Below are positions 5,960-10,123 of a stretch of 10,123 nucleotides of DNA, one piece after another. Below the pieces are notes generated by a model. The model ran no database searches and was not told where the DNA came from. It was given only the letters and a program-made list of their open reading frames with translations. The stretch is from the NCBI GenBank assembly GCA_020048595.1, contig JAIFMH010000058.1, positions 1 through 10,123 of the forward strand, written 5' to 3'. The stretch is from Bacteroidota bacterium. Lineage in GTDB: Bacteria > Bacteroidota > Bacteroidia > Bacteroidales > UBA4417. A program made the translations under genes and the position numbers. Numbering within the stretch: position 1 is the stretch's first letter; the number at the start of each line of letters is the position of its first letter.

Positions 5960-8146
5960 ATGAAAAAAATTCTGCCAGGAATAATCGTGATTCTGTTGTC
6001 AGCAGGATTAAATGCCCAGGACCAGGCATGGCTGAACAGTGAACTGGATATGGATACCCGTATCACAGCTTTGATTAATGCCATGACACTCGAGGAGAAA
6101 ATTTCTCAGATGGCAAATAGCAGTGCTGCAGTCCCCCGATTGGGTATTATTGAATACAACTGGTGGAGTGAAGCATTACATGGCGTTGCACGCTCGGGAA
6201 GAGCGACAGTCTTTCCCCAGGCCATAGGATTGGCTGCGACTTTTGATCCGGTTATGTTGGAAAAAATTGGCGAAGCTGTCTCAGATGAAGCCCGCGCAAT
6301 AAACAATCACCTGTTGAACAATGGTTATACCCAAAGATTGTATCAGGGACTCTCTTTTTGGTCACCCAATGTGAATATTTTCCGTGATCCACGCTGGGGC
6401 CGCGGACAGGAGACTTTTGGCGAAGATCCCTTCCTTACAGGTACACTGGGTGCGGCATTTATAAGGGGAATGCAGGGGTACGATCCGAAATATTTAAAAG
6501 TAGCAGCCTGTGCAAAACATTTTGCTGTTCATAGCGGACCCGAAGCCTTACGGCATGAGTTCAATGCCATTGCAAGTCCGAAAGATTTAAGAGAAACCTA
6601 TTTGCCTGCATTTAAAATGTGTGTCGATGCAGGAGTGGAGGCTGTGATGTGTGCCTACAACCGTACAAACGACGAGGCCTGTTGTGGCAGCAATCTTTTA
6701 TTACAGGACATATTGCTCGATGAATGGAACTTTAAAGGACATGTTGTAAGCGATTGCGGGGCAATAGATAATTTTCACAAAAAACACGGAGTCACTGCCA
6801 ATTCAGCCGAATCAGCAGCATTGGCACTTAAAAGAGGTGTCGATATTAATTGCGGCAGTACATATGAAAGTAGCCTCAAGGAAGCCTTTGAGAAGAACCT
6901 GATTACAATGGATGACCTGGATACCAGGCTGAAACGTTCCTTAAAAACGCGTATGAGGCTTGGTATGTTCGACGATGCCGCAGCAAACCCCTATCGTGCT
7001 ATTGGAACAGAAGTCATAAACGATGCTGCCAAAAAGGATCTGGCACTGCATGCTGCACATAAATCAATTGTGCTTCTCAAAAATGACAATGCTTTACCGT
7101 TAAATCCGAATAGCAGAATTATTTTCATGACTGGTCCGTTGGCTGGCGAGAACTTGTCTTTGGTTGGCAATTACAACGGCCTAAGTTCCGAGATGAGAAC
7201 CGTTGCAGAAGGTGTGGCTTCAAAAGTTTCGCCTTCAACTGCAATGGAGTTCAGACAAGGGGCTTTGCTTACTACTGAAAATAAAAACGATATGGACTGG
7301 TTTAGTGGCCACGCCGCTGAAGCAGATGCAACTATTGTGACATTGGGACTTACCCTTTTATTGGAGGGGGAAGAGGGCGAATCACTTGCATCTCCAAATA
7401 GAGGGGATATGCTTGATATGAAATTACCGGAAAGCCAATTGGTACTACTAAGAAAAATCAGTAACAGGGCAAAAGCGAAAGGGAAGAAAGTAATTACAGT
7501 TATCTGTGCAGGAATGCCTCTCGACTTAACCGAGGTGACAGAGTTGTCCGATGCTGTTATGTATGCCTGGTACCCCGGGGAACGTGGCGGAGATGCAGTT
7601 GCCGATATCATTTTCGGAAATGTCTCCCCCTCGGGAAAACTGCCAATTACTTTTCCCAGGTCAGTTGAACAGTTGCCCCCCTATGAAGATTACTCAATGA
7701 AAGGCAGAACTTATAAATATATGACTGAAAGTCCAATGTACCCGTTTGGGTTTGGACTTGGTTATAGCATGTTTGAGTGGGAGAACCCTGCAATCAGTGG
7801 TTCAACCGTTAAGAAAAATCAGAATTTTGAGATTGCAGTAAATATCAAAAATACCGGATCATTTGATGCAGAAGAAGTTGTTCAGGTATACTTAACTATA
7901 GATAATAATAAAGAGCAGTTGCCCCTTGCTACATTAATTGATTTTAAACGAATTGCCCTGAATAAAGGAGAGAGTCGTATTGTTGCCTTTTCAATCCCGT
8001 ATAATGTATTTGCTTTTATCGATAGCCAGGGCGAAAAAATACAGCATAAAGGGAAGGCAACCGTAACAATTGGAAATGCTTCTCCCGGCGAAAGATCAGA
8101 GCAATTGGGAGCCAATGTCTTCAAAGTTAATGTTGAGGTCAAATAA
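5960..8146 (+). CDS. Secreted GH3 beta-glycosidase (beta-xylosidase/beta-glucosidase type)
   Basis: 728 residues. The ATG at 5960 is chosen because it directly begins a Sec signal (MKKILPGIIVILLSAGLNA, then Gln20); a TTG at 5903 would add 19 non-signal residues. The (beta/alpha)8 domain shows YNWWSEALHGVA, NIFRDPRWGRGQETFGEDP and the KHFAVHSG substrate-binding segment. HVVSDCGAI carries the predicted nucleophile Asp265. The second alpha/beta domain (about 370-600) has EGEEGES (469-475), an acidic loop where the acid/base Glu of GH3 normally lies. A fibronectin-III-like C-terminal domain follows (about 625-705, including EEVVQVYL). There is no PA14 insertion, so the length is that of the compact three-domain form. 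The SDC nucleophile context and RWGRGQE loop are common in beta-xylosidase and plant-type GH3 enzymes, but beta-glucosidase or alpha-L-arabinofuranosidase activity cannot be excluded. Predicted to release terminal sugars from oligosaccharides in the periplasm or outside the cell. Confidence 0.92.
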   Translation: MKKILPGIIVILLSAGLNAQDQAWLNSELDMDTRITALINAMTLEEKISQMANSSAAVPRLGIIEYNWWSEALHGVARSGRATVFPQAIGLAATFDPVMLEKIGEAVSDEARAINNHLLNNGYTQRLYQGLSFWSPNVNIFRDPRWGRGQETFGEDPFLTGTLGAAFIRGMQGYDPKYLKVAACAKHFAVHSGPEALRHEFNAIASPKDLRETYLPAFKMCVDAGVEAVMCAYNRTNDEACCGSNLLLQDILLDEWNFKGHVVSDCGAIDNFHKKHGVTANSAESAALALKRGVDINCGSTYESSLKEAFEKNLITMDDLDTRLKRSLKTRMRLGMFDDAAANPYRAIGTEVINDAAKKDLALHAAHKSIVLLKNDNALPLNPNSRIIFMTGPLAGENLSLVGNYNGLSSEMRTVAEGVASKVSPSTAMEFRQGALLTTENKNDMDWFSGHAAEADATIVTLGLTLLLEGEEGESLASPNRGDMLDMKLPESQLVLLRKISNRAKAKGKKVITVICAGMPLDLTEVTELSDAVMYAWYPGERGGDAVADIIFGNVSPSGKLPITFPRSVEQLPPYEDYSMKGRTYKYMTESPMYPFGFGLGYSMFEWENPAISGSTVKKNQNFEIAVNIKNTGSFDAEEVVQVYLTIDNNKEQLPLATLIDFKRIALNKGESRIVAFSIPYNVFAFIDSQGEKIQHKGKATVTIGNASPGERSEQLGANVFKVNVEVK

Positions 8147-8226
8147 TTTTATTGGTAAGTCTGTTTCTTGGTTTGTAAAAGGAATAATAACACAAAATAA
8201 TATGTATGTGGAATTAAAAAAACAAT

Positions 8227-9249
8227 ATGAATAGATCATGCTTTCTTTTTATCATTGCCCTGACAGTAATAGTCAGCTGTTCACAGGGGAATAAAACCAA
8301 AGTTCCGAAGTCAACAAATGACGCAACAATTATCGGAAAACTTGAGTATCCTTACAAGTTTGAATACGAGGGAAACCCATTAAGCCGGATGCACAGTGCC
8401 ACAGATCCCGATGTACAGGTGTGGGACGGCGTGGTGTGGATGTACTGCGGTCAGGACAGAAACGTAGATTCTACTAAACACAAGCATCACTATGACGCCA
8501 TGGACGGCTACCATGTATTCTCCTCAAAAGACATGGTAAACTGGACTGATCATGGAGAGATTTTTCATTCCAGTGATGTGCCATGGGCCTGGGAAAAAGG
8601 CGGATTCCTATGGGCTCCGGGCTCTGCACGCAAGGATGGCAAATACTATTTGTATTACCCGATTAAAGATAAAGAAGGTAAATGGCAGATAGGCGTTGCA
8701 ACCGGAGATTCACCAAAGGGGCCCTTCATAGATACTGGCCGTCCGATTGAAGGCCTGAGTGGAATTGATCCAAAGGTTTTTATTGATGATGATGGCCAGG
8801 CATATATCTATAACAACCCGGGAGTAGTGGCAAAATTAAAACCCAATATGATTGAACTGGCAGAAGAGGCTCGTAAAATCGAATATGCTCCCAGGGACAC
8901 TATGGAAAACGATACATTAAGGTTTCTCGAAGGAGCTTATATGCATAAGAATAATGGCGTTTATTACTTCTCCTATACCAACTGGAAAAATAAAACCTTT
9001 CAGGGCTATTATGCTGTAGCTGATAACCCCTACGGGCCGTTCGAATGGAAAGGTGCGATGGCTCCCAAACCACAAGGAGCGCAAGACCATCATTCCATCG
9101 TCGAGTTTAAGGGACAGTGGTACTATTTTTATCACATTGCCATTAAGGATCTGCCTGAGTATAAGGAATCACAGGGAAGAATTGCCTGCTTCGACAAGCT
9201 TTTTTATAATGAAGATGGTACTATTCGAATGGTTGAACATACCAGATAG
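8227..9249 (+). CDS. GH43 glycosidase, lipoprotein (copy A)
   Basis: 340 residues. A lipoprotein signal ends IVSC (Cys18), so membrane anchoring is likely. The rest is a single five-bladed beta-propeller GH43 domain with no accessory module. The three GH43 acidic residues are visible: general base Asp60 in HSATDPDV, pKa-modulating Asp181 in SGIDPKVFIDDDG, and acid Glu235 in FLEGAYMH. The order and spacing are those of the family, whose members are inverting alpha-L-arabinofuranosidases, beta-xylosidases, arabinanases or exo-beta-1,3-galactanases. The subfamily could not be settled by eye. Residues 25-60 (KVPKSTNDAT onward) are nearly repeated in the next gene, which begins 50 bases after this stop, so the pair arose by tandem duplication. 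Separated by 80 bases from the GH3 gene; likely the same transcript. Confidence 0.88.
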   Translation: MNRSCFLFIIALTVIVSCSQGNKTKVPKSTNDATIIGKLEYPYKFEYEGNPLSRMHSATDPDVQVWDGVVWMYCGQDRNVDSTKHKHHYDAMDGYHVFSSKDMVNWTDHGEIFHSSDVPWAWEKGGFLWAPGSARKDGKYYLYYPIKDKEGKWQIGVATGDSPKGPFIDTGRPIEGLSGIDPKVFIDDDGQAYIYNNPGVVAKLKPNMIELAEEARKIEYAPRDTMENDTLRFLEGAYMHKNNGVYYFSYTNWKNKTFQGYYAVADNPYGPFEWKGAMAPKPQGAQDHHSIVEFKGQWYYFYHIAIKDLPEYKESQGRIACFDKLFYNEDGTIRMVEHTR

Positions 9250-9299
9250 TTAACAGAATGTTTGGTATTGTTTTGTACACATCAAAATTTAAAAGGAAA

Positions 9300-10123
9300 A
9301 TGAAAAAAGTAATAAGCCTAATAGTCATTAATTTGTTGGTAATGAGCGCATTTTCACAGGTTAAGTATCCCAAAGTGCCAAAGTCAACAAACGATGCTAC
9401 CGTTATTGGTAAGTTACAGTACCCTTATGAGTTTAAATACGAGGGAAATCCGTTGAGCCGGATGCATAGTGCAGCCGATCCCTCCGTACACGTGTGGGAT
9501 GAGGTAGTATGGGTGTTCACATCGCAAGATAGAAATATGGATTCAACAAAACACCGCTTTCATTATGCCGCAATGGATGGTTATCATGCATTCTCTTCGA
9601 CCGATATGATAAACTGGACGGATCATGGCGAAATATTTCACTCATCGGATCTGAACGATAGCTTATGGGGACCAACCCCGGAAAATTACATGTGGGCACC
9701 CGGTGCTGCCCGCAAACAAGATAAGAACGGTGTGTGGACCTATTACCTCTATTATCCGCACAACACTAAATTTGAAGGAGAACGCTGGGTTACTGGTGTG
9801 GCAAGTGCGCCAACGCCAATTGGCCCCTATACCGATCAAGGGCCTCTGAAAGGAGAGACAATGCGTATGGATCCAATGGTTTTTATCGATGATGATGGTG
9901 AACACTATGTTTATTCAAATGGGATGATTGTGGCAAAACTAAAACCAGATATGGTATCCCTGGATGAAACTCCCCGCATAATTGAGTATGCTCCAGATTC
10001 TATCTTGAAAGAACCAACTTTAAGATTTTGCGAAGGATTATATATGCATAAAAAAGGAAGTATTTACTATTTATCATACTCAAACTTTAAGAATAAAGAG
10101 TATCAAGGGTTTTATGCCATGGG
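9300..10123 (+). CDS. GH43 glycosidase, secreted (copy B, 3'-truncated)
   Basis: The frame is open from ATG at 9300 to the window end, giving 274 full codons and no stop; from comparison with copy A about 70-90 residues are missing. AAAAGGA at 9291-9297 is the clearest Shine-Dalgarno-like site in the window. The signal peptide MKKVISLIVINLLVMSAFS lacks a lipobox Cys and would be cut before Gln20, so this copy is predicted to be soluble, unlike copy A. GH43 catalytic residues are Asp60 (HSAADPSV), Asp191 (RMDPMVFIDDDG) and Glu245 (RFCEGLYMH), all intact. Compared with copy A it shares about 39 of 47 residues in the stretch 25-71, then diverges: a longer loop at about 117-131 (LNDSLWGPTPENYM) and at 139-146 around the conserved WAPG segment. 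The loop changes near the active site suggest a different linkage or sugar preference. The family is certain; the substrate is not. Confidence 0.88.
   Translation, partial: MKKVISLIVINLLVMSAFSQVKYPKVPKSTNDATVIGKLQYPYEFKYEGNPLSRMHSAADPSVHVWDEVVWVFTSQDRNMDSTKHRFHYAAMDGYHAFSSTDMINWTDHGEIFHSSDLNDSLWGPTPENYMWAPGAARKQDKNGVWTYYLYYPHNTKFEGERWVTGVASAPTPIGPYTDQGPLKGETMRMDPMVFIDDDGEHYVYSNGMIVAKLKPDMVSLDETPRIIEYAPDSILKEPTLRFCEGLYMHKKGSIYYLSYSNFKNKEYQGFYAM

Noticed and set aside
9261..9280. TTTG and TTTTG words before GH43 copy B as a promoter
   Set aside because: The spacing does not fit TTTG-N19-21-TAnnTTTG; more likely an ordinary A/T-rich intergenic spacer.

Overview
The window reads as part of a polysaccharide-degradation locus from a Bacteroidota genome. 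This rests on six consecutive exported carbohydrate-active enzymes, all on the + strand, with alternating lipoprotein and Sec signal peptides, on A/T-rich leaders mostly without strong Shine-Dalgarno sites, and on families (GH27, GH3, GH43, DUF4874/DUF4832) that commonly sit together in Bacteroidota glycan-utilisation loci. No SusC/SusD pair, sulfatase, regulator, tRNA, rRNA, CRISPR array or transposase is visible, so a species cannot be named and this may be only the enzyme part of a larger locus.

Layout. Bases 1-1250 hold the 3' part of a spermidine-synthase-like protein with a C-terminal TPR region; it looks like a neighbour rather than part of the sugar locus. Bases 1246-1504 look like a decayed coding remnant: protein-like stretches in three frames, ending exactly at the start codon of the next gene. 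Then come, closely spaced (gaps of 25-80 bases): a secreted clan GH-A-like putative glycosidase (1501-2997); a GH27-type lipoprotein (3023-4384); a second GH-A-like protein of the DUF4874/DUF4832 type, a lipoprotein (4461-5900); a secreted GH3 enzyme (5960-8146); a GH43 lipoprotein (8227-9249); and a second GH43 enzyme with an ordinary signal peptide, cut by the window end (9300-10123+).

How they may work together (inference): the six hydrolases are probably co-transcribed and trim a branched plant- or alga-type heteroglycan, with GH27 taking off alpha-galactosyl or similar units, GH43 alpha-L-arabinosyl or beta-xylosyl units, and GH3 beta-xylosyl or beta-glucosyl units. The two DUF4832-type proteins are the least understood. 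They share a Gly-x-Trp-Gly-Glu-x-His signature and a second glutamate about 100-120 residues later, as expected of a retaining clan GH-A glycosidase. Together with an atypical sugar-binding motif in the GH27 enzyme, this makes the substrate uncertain and the locus a good place to look for an undescribed activity. The DUF4874/DUF4832 gene is markedly richer in G+C than parts of its neighbours, which hints at mosaic assembly.
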